From NCBI GenBank assembly GCA_963792675.1, contig CAWBWT010000002.1, positions 2,170,001 through 2,234,000 of the forward strand: DNA of 64,000 nucleotides, read 5' to 3'. Made by a program: the position numbers and the translations under genes. Below, one piece after another: positions 17,155 through 26,274 of the stretch (positions are counted from its first letter, which is position 1; each line of letters opens with the position of its first letter). This stretch comes from JBBROS01 sp963792675 (lineage in GTDB: Bacteria > Pseudomonadota > Alphaproteobacteria > Acetobacterales > Acetobacteraceae). The notes under the pieces were generated by a model, which made no database searches, was not told the origin of the DNA, and saw only the letters and a program-made list of their open reading frames with translations.

Positions 17155-17873
17155 ATGTCGTCACGCATCAAACCCCTCATCGGCGTCACCCTGGATGCGG
17201 AGCAGCCGGGCGGCTACTCCAAATATCCGTGGTACGCGTTACGCGCCAACTACACCGAAGCGTTGGAAGCCGCCGGGGGCTTGCCGGTGGCGCTGCCGCA
17301 CGACGTCGGTCTGGCGCCGCATTTCCTCGACCGCATCGACGCCCTGGTCGTCACCGGCGGCGCCTTCGACGTCGACCCGAACCTGTACGGCGACGGGGAG
17401 CGCCATGCGACCGTGACCCTGAAGGAGGGCCGGACCGCCGCCGAGCTCGCCTTGGTGCGCGGCGCGCTGGCGCGCGACATGCCGGTGCTCGGCATCTGCG
17501 GCGGCCAGCAGCTGCTGGCGGTGGCACTCGGCGGCACCCTGCTGCAGCACATCCCCGACAGCGTCGAGAACGCGCTCGAGCACGAGCAGACCAACCCGCG
17601 CGACCAGCCCGGCCATACCGTGAGCCTGGTGCCGGGCACCCTGCTGCACCGGATCGCCGGCGCCGACACGATGCAGGTGAACTCGGCGCACCATCAGGCG
17701 GTCCGCGCGCCGGGCCGCTTCGCCGTCGTCAACGCGACCTCGCCGGACGGGGTGATCGAGGGCATCGAGGATCCGCGCTACGGGTTCGCGCTCGGCGTGC
17801 AATGGCATCCCGAGTTCCTGATCGACCCGGCGGATGCGAAGATCTTCGCCGCCTTCGTCGCGGCCGCCGGCGG

Positions 17874-17877
<4 letters not shown>
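17155..17877 (+). CDS. Class I glutamine amidotransferase, gamma-glutamyl-GABA hydrolase (PuuD) family
   Basis: This is a 240-residue stand-alone glutaminase-type hydrolase. The nucleophile elbow LGICGGQQLLAVALGG carries the catalytic Cys, and VQWHPEF carries the His (with Glu nearby). VTGGAFDVDPNLYGD is the usual substrate-side block of PuuD relatives. The family hydrolyses gamma-glutamyl bonds, for example in putrescine degradation. No other puu genes are near, so the true substrate is open. The start MSSRIKPLIGVTLDAEQPGG matches the family. Its stop overlaps the TTG start of rluB. Confidence 0.87.
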
Positions 17878-18629
<752 letters not shown>

Positions 18630-18639
18630 GACCCCGGCC

Positions 18640-19185
18640 GTGAGGATCGTCGCCGGCGCCTGGCGCGGCCGCCGGCTGGAGGCGCCGGCCGGGGACACTA
18701 CCCGGCCGACCGCGGACCGGGTGCGGCAGGCGGTGTTCGACCGGCTGCTGCATGCGTCCTGGGCCGGACGCGGCGCAATAGAGGGCGCCCGTGTGCTCGA
18801 CGCCTTCGCCGGCACCGGCGCGATGGGACTCGAGGCGCTGTCGCGGGGCGCCGCCGAGGCGACGTTCATCGAGCGCGACCGGGCGGCATTGGCTGCGCTG
18901 GGCCGCAATATCGCCGCTTGCCGAGCGGAGTCGCGATGCCGGGTCATCCCGGGCGACGTGCTGCGGCCCCCGCCGGGTGCGCCTTGCGGCCTGGTGTTCC
19001 TGGACCCGCCCTACGGCCAGGGATTGCTGGAGCCGGCGGTGGCCGCGTTGCGCCAAGGCGGCTGGATCGCGGCGGCGGCGCTGCTGGTGCTGGAGCTGGG
19101 CCGCGCAGACGCGCCGCCGGCGCCCGGCGAGGTGCTGGCCGAGTTCACCGCGGGCGCCGCGACGATGCTGGTGTGCCGCGGCTGA
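18640..19185 (+). CDS. rsmD: 16S rRNA (guanine-966-N2) methyltransferase
   Basis: RsmD methylates G966 of 16S rRNA with S-adenosylmethionine. The 181-residue protein starts at GTG 18640 with MRIVAGAWRGRRLEAPAGD, typical of the family (the RIIxGxxRGRxL start). TRPTADRVRQAVFDRLL, the SAM motif VLDAFAGTGAMGLEALSRGA and the catalytic LVFLDPPYGQG (N2-amino methylase DPPY type) follow in order. It directly follows rluB. The start choice is supported by the family N-terminus at the GTG. Confidence 0.93.
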   Translation: MRIVAGAWRGRRLEAPAGDTTRPTADRVRQAVFDRLLHASWAGRGAIEGARVLDAFAGTGAMGLEALSRGAAEATFIERDRAALAALGRNIAACRAESRCRVIPGDVLRPPPGAPCGLVFLDPPYGQGLLEPAVAALRQGGWIAAAALLVLELGRADAPPAPGEVLAEFTAGAATMLVCRG

Positions 19186-19247
19186 CCCGCCGTGCAACGC
19201 GGCCCGGCGCCGCGCGTAGCAGGCGGGACCACGAGAAGGAGCGGGAC

Positions 19248-19682
19248 ATGGCGCTTGGGAGCATCAAAGTCATGGCCGGGGTGCTCGCCGGCCTGCTGGC
19301 ATTGTCGGGTTGCGCCGGGCTCGATCGCAACGACCAGGGCCGGCTGCAGCCGCAGAGCGTGCGCGGCCCCTGCGACGTGAAGAAGTTCTTTCTGCTGAGC
19401 CAGACGGCAGTGCATACCCAGATGAGCGTCGCCAACTCCGGCCAGGCCTGCGAATTCGTCGTGCTCGACCCCAATCTGCAGGTGTTCCCGACCGACGCGC
19501 TGATCACCGTCAACCCGGAGCATGGCCGGGCGCAGGCCGGTTTCGCCAATGGCGGCCGCTCGCCCGCCATCTCGTACGCGCCGCAGCCCGGCTATGTCGG
19601 GCTCGACCGCTTCACCGTGACGATCGAGCCGGACGACCACGCGATCGCCGTCGCCGTCACGGTGCGACCTGCGGGGGGCTGA
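19248..19682 (+). CDS. Small outer-membrane or periplasmic lipoprotein, unknown function
   Basis: This 144-residue exported protein has the N-terminal segment IKVMAGVLAGLLALSGCAGL, a clear lipobox (LSGC) with Cys near residue 22. The mature part is strand-rich and ends FTVTIEPDDHAIAVAVTVRP, like an immunoglobulin-like or cadherin-type strand region. A strong ribosome site (gaaggag) lies 8 bases before ATG 19248, which decides the start. I do not recognise a named family. It sits alone between rsmD and the TetR-type gene, with which it converges. Confidence 0.72.
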   Translation: MALGSIKVMAGVLAGLLALSGCAGLDRNDQGRLQPQSVRGPCDVKKFFLLSQTAVHTQMSVANSGQACEFVVLDPNLQVFPTDALITVNPEHGRAQAGFANGGRSPAISYAPQPGYVGLDRFTVTIEPDDHAIAVAVTVRPAGG

Positions 19683-19733
19683 CGGTCGATCGAGCCGCAA
19701 GCACGCAGCCGAATGTTGGCCGCGGCGCCGCGT

Positions 19734-20324
19734 TCAAGCGGCGAGCGCCTCCGTCAGGGCGGACCCGGCGAGGCGGGCCGTGGCAAGCAGCTGGTCGAGG
19801 CCGTGCCCATCGCGAGCGCTGGCCGACAGCCCTGACATGATCGTGGTGACGTAATTCGTCACGCGCCCGGCGTCGTCCGGATGGCGGGCGGCGACGTAGT
19901 CGCGGATCACGCCGTCCGCGGCGACGGCAAACGCCCGCGCCGCCGCGCGCGCGTTCCGGTCGTTGCAGCGGCTTCCCTCCAGGACGAGGCAGCCGGCCGC
20001 AGCAGGGTCGGCGGCGTAGCGCCGGGCGGCCTCTTCCAGCAACGCTGCGAGTGACTCCGCCACCGGCCGGTCCCGGCGCAGGATGTCGGCGAGGGGGATG
20101 GCTCCAGTGCCGGCCCAGCGCTCTAGGACGCGGCCGTAGAGACCGGCCTTGTTGCCGAACGCGGCGTAGAAGCTGGGCGGATTGATGCCGAGCGCCTCGG
20201 TGAGGTCGGCGACGCTGACGGAATCGTAACCGCGCGAGTGGATCAGCTGCTGGGCCGTGGCAACCGCCTGTTCGGGATCGAAGCGCCGCGGACGGCCACG
20301 CGCCCGAGGATTTTCTGTAGTCAC
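19734..20324 (-). CDS. bdcR: TetR-family repressor, BdcR-like
   Basis: This is a 196-residue TetR regulator. The N-terminal helix-turn-helix reads VATAQQLIHSRGYDSVSVAD and then LGINPPSFYAAFGNKAGLYG. The remaining helices are the ligand and dimer domain. It is divergent from a BdcA-like SDR gene, as bdcR and bdcA are in E. coli, and is expected to repress it. I place the start at GTG 20324 (MTTENPRARGRPRRFD), since the basic tail just before the HTH is typical and earlier codons run into the regulatory region. The operator between the two genes is listed separately. Confidence 0.8.
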   Translation of the reverse strand: MTTENPRARGRPRRFDPEQAVATAQQLIHSRGYDSVSVADLTEALGINPPSFYAAFGNKAGLYGRVLERWAGTGAIPLADILRRDRPVAESLAALLEEAARRYAADPAAAGCLVLEGSRCNDRNARAAARAFAVAADGVIRDYVAARHPDDAGRVTNYVTTIMSGLSASARDGHGLDQLLATARLAGSALTEALAA

Positions 20325-20337
20325 AATTACAAAATCC

Positions 20338-20378
20338 TTGACTCGATGGTCTGTCGATTTATGTAATGCACGATACAT
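20338..20378 (+). promoter_or_regulatory. Divergent control region with TetR-type operator and -35 box
   Basis: TTGACT at 20338-20343 is a good -35 box for the plus-strand SDR gene. About 16 bases downstream lies a weak -10 (TATGTA). That -10 overlaps an 18-base palindrome with perfect five-base arms, ATGTA at 20361-20365 and TACAT at 20374-20378. The placement is right for repression by the adjacent TetR-type protein. Confidence 0.55.
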
Positions 20379-20397
20379 TAACCTCAAGGAGGCATTC

Positions 20398-21111
20398 ATG
20401 GCCGTGTCCGACGGAAAGTCCGTGCTCGTTCTCGGCGGCAGCCGCGGGATCGGCGCGGCCATCGTGCGGCGTTTCACCGCCGACGGTGCGGTGGTGACGT
20501 TCACCTATGCCGGGTCTGCCGAGGCGGCGCAGCGGCTGGCGTCCGAGACGGGGGGTACCGCGGTGCAGACCGACAGCGCCGACCGAGACGCCGTGATCGC
20601 GCGGGTGCGCGAGTCCGGACCGCTGGACGTGCTGGTGGTAAACGCCGGCTTCGCCCTGTTCGGCGATGCGCTGGACCAGGATCCGGACGCGGTGGACCGG
20701 CTGTTCCGGGTGAACGTGCACGCGCCGTATCACGCGTCGGTCGAGGCAGCGCGGCAGATGCCGCCCGGCGCCCGCATCATCGTCATCGGCTCGGTGAACG
20801 GGGACCGCATGCCGGTCCCGGGCATGGCCGCCTACGCGTTGAGCAAGTCCGCCCTGCAAGGCATGACGCGCGGGCTGGCGCGGGATTTCGGGCCGCGCGG
20901 CATCACCATCAACGTCGTGCAGCCCGGTCCGATCGACACCGACGCCAATCCGGAGGACGGGCCGATGCGCGACCTGATGCACAGCTTCATGGCCCTCAAG
21001 CGCCACGGGCGGCCCGAGGAGGTCGCGGGCTTGGTGGCCTGGCTGGCAGGGCCGGAGGCGGGCTTCGTCACAGGGGCGATGCACACGATCGACGGCGCAT
21101 TCGGCGCTTAG
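20398..21111 (+). CDS. bdcA: SDR-family protein, BdcA-like (c-di-GMP-binding biofilm dispersal type)
   Basis: The 237-residue SDR starts MAVSDGKSVLVLGGSRGIGA and shows TDSADRDAV, VVNAGFALFG, VIGSVNGDRMPVPGMAAYAL with YxxxK, RDFGPRGITINVVQPGPIDT and ends FVTGAMHTIDGAFGA. From memory these segments are very close to E. coli BdcA (YjgI), which binds cyclic di-GMP and promotes biofilm dispersal. The adjacent divergent TetR gene matches the bdcR arrangement. ATG 20398 is preceded by aaggagg at ideal spacing. Both catalytic residues are kept, so dehydrogenase activity remains possible. Confidence 0.87.
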   Translation: MAVSDGKSVLVLGGSRGIGAAIVRRFTADGAVVTFTYAGSAEAAQRLASETGGTAVQTDSADRDAVIARVRESGPLDVLVVNAGFALFGDALDQDPDAVDRLFRVNVHAPYHASVEAARQMPPGARIIVIGSVNGDRMPVPGMAAYALSKSALQGMTRGLARDFGPRGITINVVQPGPIDTDANPEDGPMRDLMHSFMALKRHGRPEEVAGLVAWLAGPEAGFVTGAMHTIDGAFGA

Positions 21112-21117
21112 GTTAAC

Positions 21118-22890
21118 TCACCGGCGGCCGAACAGCGCCTCGATCTCGGCCCGGCTGAGCGTCAGCACGGTCGGGCGGCCATGGCTGCAGGTGGCGGCGC
21201 GCGGCGTCGCCTCCATCTGCCGCAGCAGCGCGTCCATCTCCGCCCCGTTCAGCCGGCGGCCGGCGCGGATGCTGCCGTGGCAGGCGAGGCGGGCCAGCAT
21301 CGCGTCGAGCTTGGCTTCCAGCGGCGTCGCCTCGCCCGTCTCGGCCAAGGCGTCGGCGATGTCCTGCAGCAGCGGTCGCGGCTCCGGCGCGCCCAGCGCC
21401 GCCGGCAGCGCGCGTACCAGGATGGCGCCGGGTCCGAACGGCTCCAGCTCGAGGCCGAGCCGGGCCAGGGAGTCGGCCGCGGCGGCCAAGCGGGCGGCGT
21501 CGGCCGGGGCAAGGTCCACCACGGCGGGCAGCAGCAAAGCCTGGCTCTGCACCCCGCCGGCAACGTGCTGGGCGCGCAGCGCTTCGTGGGTGAGGCGCTC
21601 GTGCGCCGCATGCTGGTCCACCAGCACCAGGCTGCCCGCCGCCGAAACGGCGAGGATGTAGGTGTCGAACACCTGGGCGATGGCGGCGCCGAGCGGATGC
21701 TCCGGCCGGGGGGCGGGCCGCGGCGCCGTGTCGCTTGCCAAGGCGCGGGCGGCGGGCGGCGCCGGGAACGGCAGCGCCGCCTCGGCGAACCCGCGCGCCG
21801 CCGCCATGGCGGGATAGGCGGCGTGGCTCGAGACCAGCCGCAGCGGCGGCCGGTTGGGGAACGGCGTCGGCGCCCAGCGCGGCGCCGCGGTCCCGGCGCC
21901 GCCGGACAGCGCCGCGCGGAGGCCGCCGATCACCAGCGAGCGGATCGCCGCCCCGTCCTGGAAGCGCAGCTCGGTCTTGGCCGGGTGCACGTTGACGTCC
22001 AGCGTCTCCGGCGGCAGCTCGAGGAACAGCGCTACCACCGGATGGCGCCCGGCCTCGATCACGTCGCGGAAGGCGACCCGAATTGCGGTGCGCAGCAGCG
22101 GGTCGGCCACCGGGCGGCCGTTCACCACCAGGCTCTGCGCCGCCGCGGTGGCGCGGGTGTGGCTGGGCGGCGCGGCGAACCCGGCCAGCACCTGCCCGTC
22201 GCGCTCGGCCCGCACCGGCAGCAGGTCGACGCCGAGGCCCAGCAGGGCGGCAACCCGGGCGGCGCGGTCCTGCGCCGGCAGGTCGAACACCAAGCGGCCG
22301 TCGAGTTCGAGGCGGAACGCGGTCGCCGGCGCGGCAAAGGCGAGGCGGGTCACCGCCTGCTCGGCGTGCTCGGCCTCGGTGCGGGCGGATTTGAGGAACT
22401 TGCGCCGCGCCGGGGTGGCGAAGAACAGGTCGCTGACGACGACGCGGGTGCCGGGCGCGGCACCCACCGGCTCGACCGCATCGACCCGTCCGCCCTCGAC
22501 CCGCAGCCGATGCCCGTGCGGTGAGGCCGCCGGGCGCGAGGTGATCTGCAGCCGGGCCGCGGCGCCGATCGAGGGCAGCGCTTCGCCGCGGAAGCCCAGG
22601 GTGGCGATGCGCACCAGGGTGTCACGGTCGTCCTCGGCAGGCAGCTTGCTGGTGCAATGCCGCTCGACCGCGAGCGCCAGGTCGGCGGCGTCCATGCCGC
22701 TGCCGTCGTCCTCGACCACGATGCGGTCGATGCCGCCGCCGTCGAGCGACACCGCGATGCGGCGGGCGCCGGCGTCGAGCGCATTCTCGACCAGCTCCTT
22801 GACCGCGGCGGCCGGGCGCTCGATCACTTCGCCGGCGGCGATGCGGTTGACCAGCCGCTCGGACAGGCGCCGGATTCGGGGGGCGGACAT
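21118..22890 (-). CDS. mutL: DNA mismatch repair protein MutL
   Basis: MutL couples mismatch recognition to downstream repair. The 590-residue protein starts MSAPRIRRLSERLVNRIAAG and carries the GHKL ATPase motifs: ERPAAAVKELVENALDAGA, DDGSGMDAADLALAVERHCT, TLGFRGEALPSIGA and the family block LDVNVHPAKTELRF. The C-terminal dimerisation domain includes AVSAAGSLVLVDQHAAHERL and ends with CSHGRPTVLTLSRAEIEALF. The ATG at 22888-22890 fits the family N-terminus. It is divergent from an M20 deacylase 20 bases away. No mutS gene is in the window. Confidence 0.95.
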   Translation of the reverse strand: MSAPRIRRLSERLVNRIAAGEVIERPAAAVKELVENALDAGARRIAVSLDGGGIDRIVVEDDGSGMDAADLALAVERHCTSKLPAEDDRDTLVRIATLGFRGEALPSIGAAARLQITSRPAASPHGHRLRVEGGRVDAVEPVGAAPGTRVVVSDLFFATPARRKFLKSARTEAEHAEQAVTRLAFAAPATAFRLELDGRLVFDLPAQDRAARVAALLGLGVDLLPVRAERDGQVLAGFAAPPSHTRATAAAQSLVVNGRPVADPLLRTAIRVAFRDVIEAGRHPVVALFLELPPETLDVNVHPAKTELRFQDGAAIRSLVIGGLRAALSGGAGTAAPRWAPTPFPNRPPLRLVSSHAAYPAMAAARGFAEAALPFPAPPAARALASDTAPRPAPRPEHPLGAAIAQVFDTYILAVSAAGSLVLVDQHAAHERLTHEALRAQHVAGGVQSQALLLPAVVDLAPADAARLAAAADSLARLGLELEPFGPGAILVRALPAALGAPEPRPLLQDIADALAETGEATPLEAKLDAMLARLACHGSIRAGRRLNGAEMDALLRQMEATPRAATCSHGRPTVLTLSRAEIEALFGRR

Positions 22891-22909
22891 GGTCGAAAGG
22901 TAGCATGGG

Positions 22910-24229
22910 ATGACGGCAGAGGTGGATAGCGGCAGGGCGCAGGCGGGCAGGGCGCAGGCGCTGCAGCAGGCGGTGGACAGCTTGCAAGACGAGGCCGCGA
23001 CGCTGCTGGCCACGCTGGTGCGGCATCGCAGCCTGCTCGGCGAGGAGGCGGGCTGCCTCGATGCGATGGCCGGCGTGTTCGAGGGGCTGGGCCTGGCACC
23101 CCGGCGGGTGCCGGTGGAGGTGGACCGGCTGCGCGACGTGCCCGGCTTCTCGCCGCCGCTGATCTCCTATGCCGGGCGCGACAACGTGGTCGCGGTGCAT
23201 CGGCCTCGCAACGCCGCCGGGCGCAGCCTGATGCTGCAGGGCCATGTCGACGTGGTGCCGGAGGGTGCGGCCGACCTGTGGACCACGCCGCCGTTCGAGC
23301 CGGCGGTGCGAGACGGCCGCATGTTCGGCCGCGGCGCCGGCGACATGAAAGCGGGGCTGGTGTCGATCGTGATGGCGCTGAAGGCCCTGCGCCTGGCCGG
23401 GCTGCAGCCGGCGGCGGAGCTGCAGCTCGCCGCCGTCATCGAGGAGGAGTGCACCGGCAACGGCGCGCTGGCGGTGATGCATGCGCTGCCGCGCCCGGAC
23501 GCCTGTCTGATTCCGGAGCCGGGACCGGGCTTCAACGCGCTGTATGTGGCCGAGGTCGGCGTGGTCTGGGCCTGGGTGACGGTCACCGGCAAGCCGGCGC
23601 ATGTGCGCGACAAGCAGGCGGGAGTGAACGCGATCGAGGCGGCGGCGGTGCTGATGGAGCATTTCCGCGTGTTCGAAGGCGAGGCCAACCGGGCGGAGCG
23701 GCGCCACAAGGCGTTCGCCGCCGAGAACCACCCGATCAACGTCAACATCGGCACGCTGCACGGCGGCGAGTGGAACAGCTCGGTCGCGACCCGCGCCAAG
23801 CTCGGCGTGCGGGTGGGGGTGATGCCGGGCCAGTCCTGCCACGAGGTCGCGCGCGCGGTGGAGCGACTGGTGGCCGACGCCGCTGCGGACGAGCGGCTGC
23901 GCGGCGCGCGGATGGCGGTGTCGTTCGGCGGCTTCATGGCCGATGGCTGCCTGTTCCCGCCGCAGCAGGCGATCGCCCGGGCGGTCGCCGACGCGCACCG
24001 TCAGGTGACCGGCGAGGCGGTGCGGCACTACGCCGCGCCCGGACTGACCGATGCCCGGCACTACGTGCTGACCGGCGGGGCCGAGGCGACCTGCTACGGG
24101 CCGGACGCCGAGAACATCCACGGCATCGACGAGAGCGTCGGGCTCCGCTCGATGCGCGACGTGACGGAGGTCATTGCGCGGTTGATCGTGGATTGGTGCG
24201 GCGTGGAGCCAGTCGATCATCAAGGGTGA
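22910..24229 (+). CDS. M20-family deacylase (ArgE/DapE-like)
   Basis: This is a 439-residue zinc-dependent amidohydrolase of the ArgE/DapE class. Metal and catalytic residues are visible: LQGHVDVVPEG (His/Asp), FGRGAGDMKAGLVS (bridging Asp), VIEEECTGNGALA (catalytic Glu plus metal Glu) and a late His in ENIHGIDESV. An insertion domain for dimerisation lies in the middle (ETSV-like HGGEWNSSVATRAKLGV). Members remove acyl groups from amino acids such as acetylornithine or succinyl-diaminopimelate. The precise substrate is not clear. The ATG 22910 gives a slightly long N-terminus (about 30 residues) before family homology. Confidence 0.87.
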   Translation: MTAEVDSGRAQAGRAQALQQAVDSLQDEAATLLATLVRHRSLLGEEAGCLDAMAGVFEGLGLAPRRVPVEVDRLRDVPGFSPPLISYAGRDNVVAVHRPRNAAGRSLMLQGHVDVVPEGAADLWTTPPFEPAVRDGRMFGRGAGDMKAGLVSIVMALKALRLAGLQPAAELQLAAVIEEECTGNGALAVMHALPRPDACLIPEPGPGFNALYVAEVGVVWAWVTVTGKPAHVRDKQAGVNAIEAAAVLMEHFRVFEGEANRAERRHKAFAAENHPINVNIGTLHGGEWNSSVATRAKLGVRVGVMPGQSCHEVARAVERLVADAAADERLRGARMAVSFGGFMADGCLFPPQQAIARAVADAHRQVTGEAVRHYAAPGLTDARHYVLTGGAEATCYGPDAENIHGIDESVGLRSMRDVTEVIARLIVDWCGVEPVDHQG

Positions 24230-24233
24230 ACAT

Positions 24234-24274
24234 TTCGTTACCATATTTAGAACGTTGCGTAACAAATCTTGACA
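24234..24274 (+). promoter_or_regulatory. Upstream region of exported GlcG-like gene with shared motifs and -35-like box
   Basis: TTCGTTAC occurs at 24234-24241, and GTTGCGTAACAAA (reverse complement TTTGTTACGCAAC) at 24254-24266. A perfect TTGACA -35-like hexamer lies at 24269-24274, but no good -10 follows at the usual distance. The start codon is 60 bases further on. Confidence 0.35.
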
Positions 24275-24334
24275 GATACGCTTGCGTGTCGTTCCGTCCG
24301 CCGCCGTTCCGGCATCACTCAGCGGAGACATGCG

Positions 24335-25036
24335 ATGAAGAACTCGTTGCTGGCGACCCTTGTGCTTTGTACCTTCTCAGCTGCGTCCTGGGCGGACGAT
24401 GGCGGGGGGCGCGGCGCCAGTTGCAGCCTGGGCGCGAGTGCCGTCGCCACGCTCAAGTCGGCGCTGGAGCAGGTGGTGCCGGACGGCAATGGCGGGCTGT
24501 TCAAACCGAACATGATGTGGGCGGCGGTGGTGGACCGAAACGGCATCCTGTGCGGCGTGGCGAAGACCGGTGACGCCTGGCCGGGCAGCCGAGCCATCGC
24601 CATCGCCAAGGCGGAAACGGCGAACGACTTCTCCAACAACAAGCTGGCGCTCTCGACCGCCAACCTCTACGCCGCCACCCAGCCCGGCGGCTCCCTATAC
24701 GGTTTGAACAACTCCAATCCGTTCAACCCGTTCTTCAACGCCATCACCACCGACAACTCGTCCAACCCGCTGCGCGGCAACGGCGTCGGCTTGAACCCGG
24801 GCGGGATCATCACCTTCGGCGGCGGGGTTGCGCTTTACCAGGACGGCCAGGTGATCGGCGGGCTCGGCGTCAGCGGCGACACGGCCTGCACGGACCACAC
24901 GATCGCTTACAGGATGCGGGCCCTGGTGCATCTCGACAAGGTCCCGGCCGGCGTGGCCGACAACGGAACGACCGACAACATCATCTTCTCGGCACCCGGC
25001 GTGGCGCCAGTCGGGTTCCAGCACCCGCCCTGCTGA
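24335..25036 (+). CDS. Exported GlcG/HbpS-like heme-binding domain protein
   Basis: The 233-residue protein has a clear signal peptide, MKNSLLATLVLCTFSAASWA, with cleavage after SWA. The mature part belongs to the GlcG/HbpS fold: GASAVATLKSALEQVV at the start, VVDRNGILCGVAKTGDAWPGS, RAIAIAKAETANDFS, and the C-terminal GGVALYQDGQVIGGLGVSGD. HbpS proteins bind heme or cobalamin in the periplasm or outside the cell. Two glycine/asparagine-rich loops (LNNSNPFNPFFN) are longer than in cytoplasmic GlcG. The ATG follows gcggag. It is convergent with a binding-protein gene with 22 bases between. Confidence 0.8.
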   Translation: MKNSLLATLVLCTFSAASWADDGGGRGASCSLGASAVATLKSALEQVVPDGNGGLFKPNMMWAAVVDRNGILCGVAKTGDAWPGSRAIAIAKAETANDFSNNKLALSTANLYAATQPGGSLYGLNNSNPFNPFFNAITTDNSSNPLRGNGVGLNPGGIITFGGGVALYQDGQVIGGLGVSGDTACTDHTIAYRMRALVHLDKVPAGVADNGTTDNIIFSAPGVAPVGFQHPPC

Positions 25037-25043
25037 ACCGCGC

Positions 25044-25080
25044 GTCGAAGAAGGTCGCCTACTTGGCGCCCTTCTTCGAC
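25044..25080. terminator. Bidirectional hairpin between convergent genes
   Basis: GTCGAAGAAGG (25044-25054) pairs perfectly with CCTTCTTCGAC (25070-25080). An inner CGCC/GGCG pair further closes the loop. It lies 8 bases after the GlcG-like gene and contains the stop and last codons of the opposing binding-protein gene. There is no T-run, but the position suits termination from both sides. Confidence 0.5.
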
Positions 25081-26213
25081 CCGATCCGTTCGTCCCACAT
25101 CCGGAACGCCACCACCATGCGGTCCGTCGTCAGCGGCAGCTCGATCGGGTGGTTCTCGATCAACGCCGCGTATTCGGGCCGGCCGTATTCGGCGATCGCC
25201 GCCTGCGACTTGGCCGGAGCCATCGACAGCGGCACGTCGCGCACCGCGGGGCCCGGATACAGATAGCCGTCGTCGTAGCTGACCGCCTGCTGCGCCGGCT
25301 CGAGCACGAAGCGCATCATCGCCAGCAACACGGCCAGGCGCTCGGCCGGCACGCCGCGCGGCACCGCCATGAAGAACGCGTCCGACACCCAATGGAACCC
25401 GTCCAGCACCGCGACTTGCGCCTCCTTCGGCACGATGCCGAGCACGCGCGGGTTGATGTCCCAGCCGGTGGTGGTGACGATCAGGTCGCGCGAGCCCTCG
25501 CCGAGTTCCTTCATCGTCGGCCCGGTGCCGCTCGGGTAGTATTCGACGAACGGGCTGAGCGCCTCGAGATAGGCCCAGGTCTTGTCCCAGCCGTGCACGG
25601 GGTCCTTGGGGTCGCGGTCGCCGAGCAGATAGGGCAGGCCCATCATGAAGGTGCGGCCGGGCCCGGAATTGGCGGGGCGGGCATACATGAAGCGGTCCGG
25701 ATGCGCCCGCGCCCAGTCGAGCAGCGCCGCCGCGGTGGTTGGCGGCGCCGGCACCCGCTCGGGCAGGTATTCCAGCAGCGGGCCGGACGGGTAGTAGTTC
25801 ATCACCACCCCGAACCCTTGGCCCTGCGCCTTGTGCAGCGCGAGCGCCGGCGGCTGCAGGACCGCGTCGAAGTTCGGCAGGTCGGCCGCATGGTCCGGCA
25901 GCAGCCGCTCCCATTGTCCGCCGTCCAGGCCGGACGCCAAGCCGTCGCTGCCGGTCAGCACAAGGTCGATGTCCACCCGGCCGGCCGCCTGCTGCGCCCG
26001 CAGCTTGGCCGACAATTCCGGCGCCGGGGCCTTGCTGAACGTCAACCGCGACACCAGCCCGGGATTGGCGGCGCGGAACGCCTCGAACGCCGGCTGCATC
26101 AGCTGCAGTGCGCCGCCGACATCGAGGATGGTGATCGGCACGGCGGCGGCCGCAGCCGGCCGGGCCAGCGCGGCTGCGCCCAGCGCGAGAACGGTCCGTC
26201 TTGTGGTCGTCAT
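25059..26213 (-). CDS. Extracellular solute-binding protein without adjacent permease
   Basis: This is a 384-residue periplasmic substrate-binding protein. The N-terminus MTTTRRTVLALGAAALARP has a twin-arginine (RR) followed by a hydrophobic run and AAAAA, so Tat or Sec export is likely. The mature protein begins ITILDVGGALQLMQPAFEAF, typical of type 2 binding proteins for polyamines, Fe3+ or similar. No ATPase or permease gene is next to it. The next gene on the same strand is a NagA-like deacetylase upstream, about 60 bases away, so it may belong to an uptake system whose membrane parts lie elsewhere. I chose ATG 26213. Confidence 0.83.
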   Translation of the reverse strand: MTTTRRTVLALGAAALARPAAAAAVPITILDVGGALQLMQPAFEAFRAANPGLVSRLTFSKAPAPELSAKLRAQQAAGRVDIDLVLTGSDGLASGLDGGQWERLLPDHAADLPNFDAVLQPPALALHKAQGQGFGVVMNYYPSGPLLEYLPERVPAPPTTAAALLDWARAHPDRFMYARPANSGPGRTFMMGLPYLLGDRDPKDPVHGWDKTWAYLEALSPFVEYYPSGTGPTMKELGEGSRDLIVTTTGWDINPRVLGIVPKEAQVAVLDGFHWVSDAFFMAVPRGVPAERLAVLLAMMRFVLEPAQQAVSYDDGYLYPGPAVRDVPLSMAPAKSQAAIAEYGRPEYAALIENHPIELPLTTDRMVVAFRMWDERIGSKKGAK

Positions 26214-26274
26214 CAAATCTCCTGTCGCGGCGGTCAGGCGCGTGAAGTCGGGCGTGTGAAGTCAGGCGAGTAGT

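Noticed and set aside
16647..17189. A longer TadA starting at the upstream in-frame start near 17189
   Set aside because: The extra 28 residues lack family sequence and would overlap the divergent amidotransferase start; ATG 17105 fits the family.
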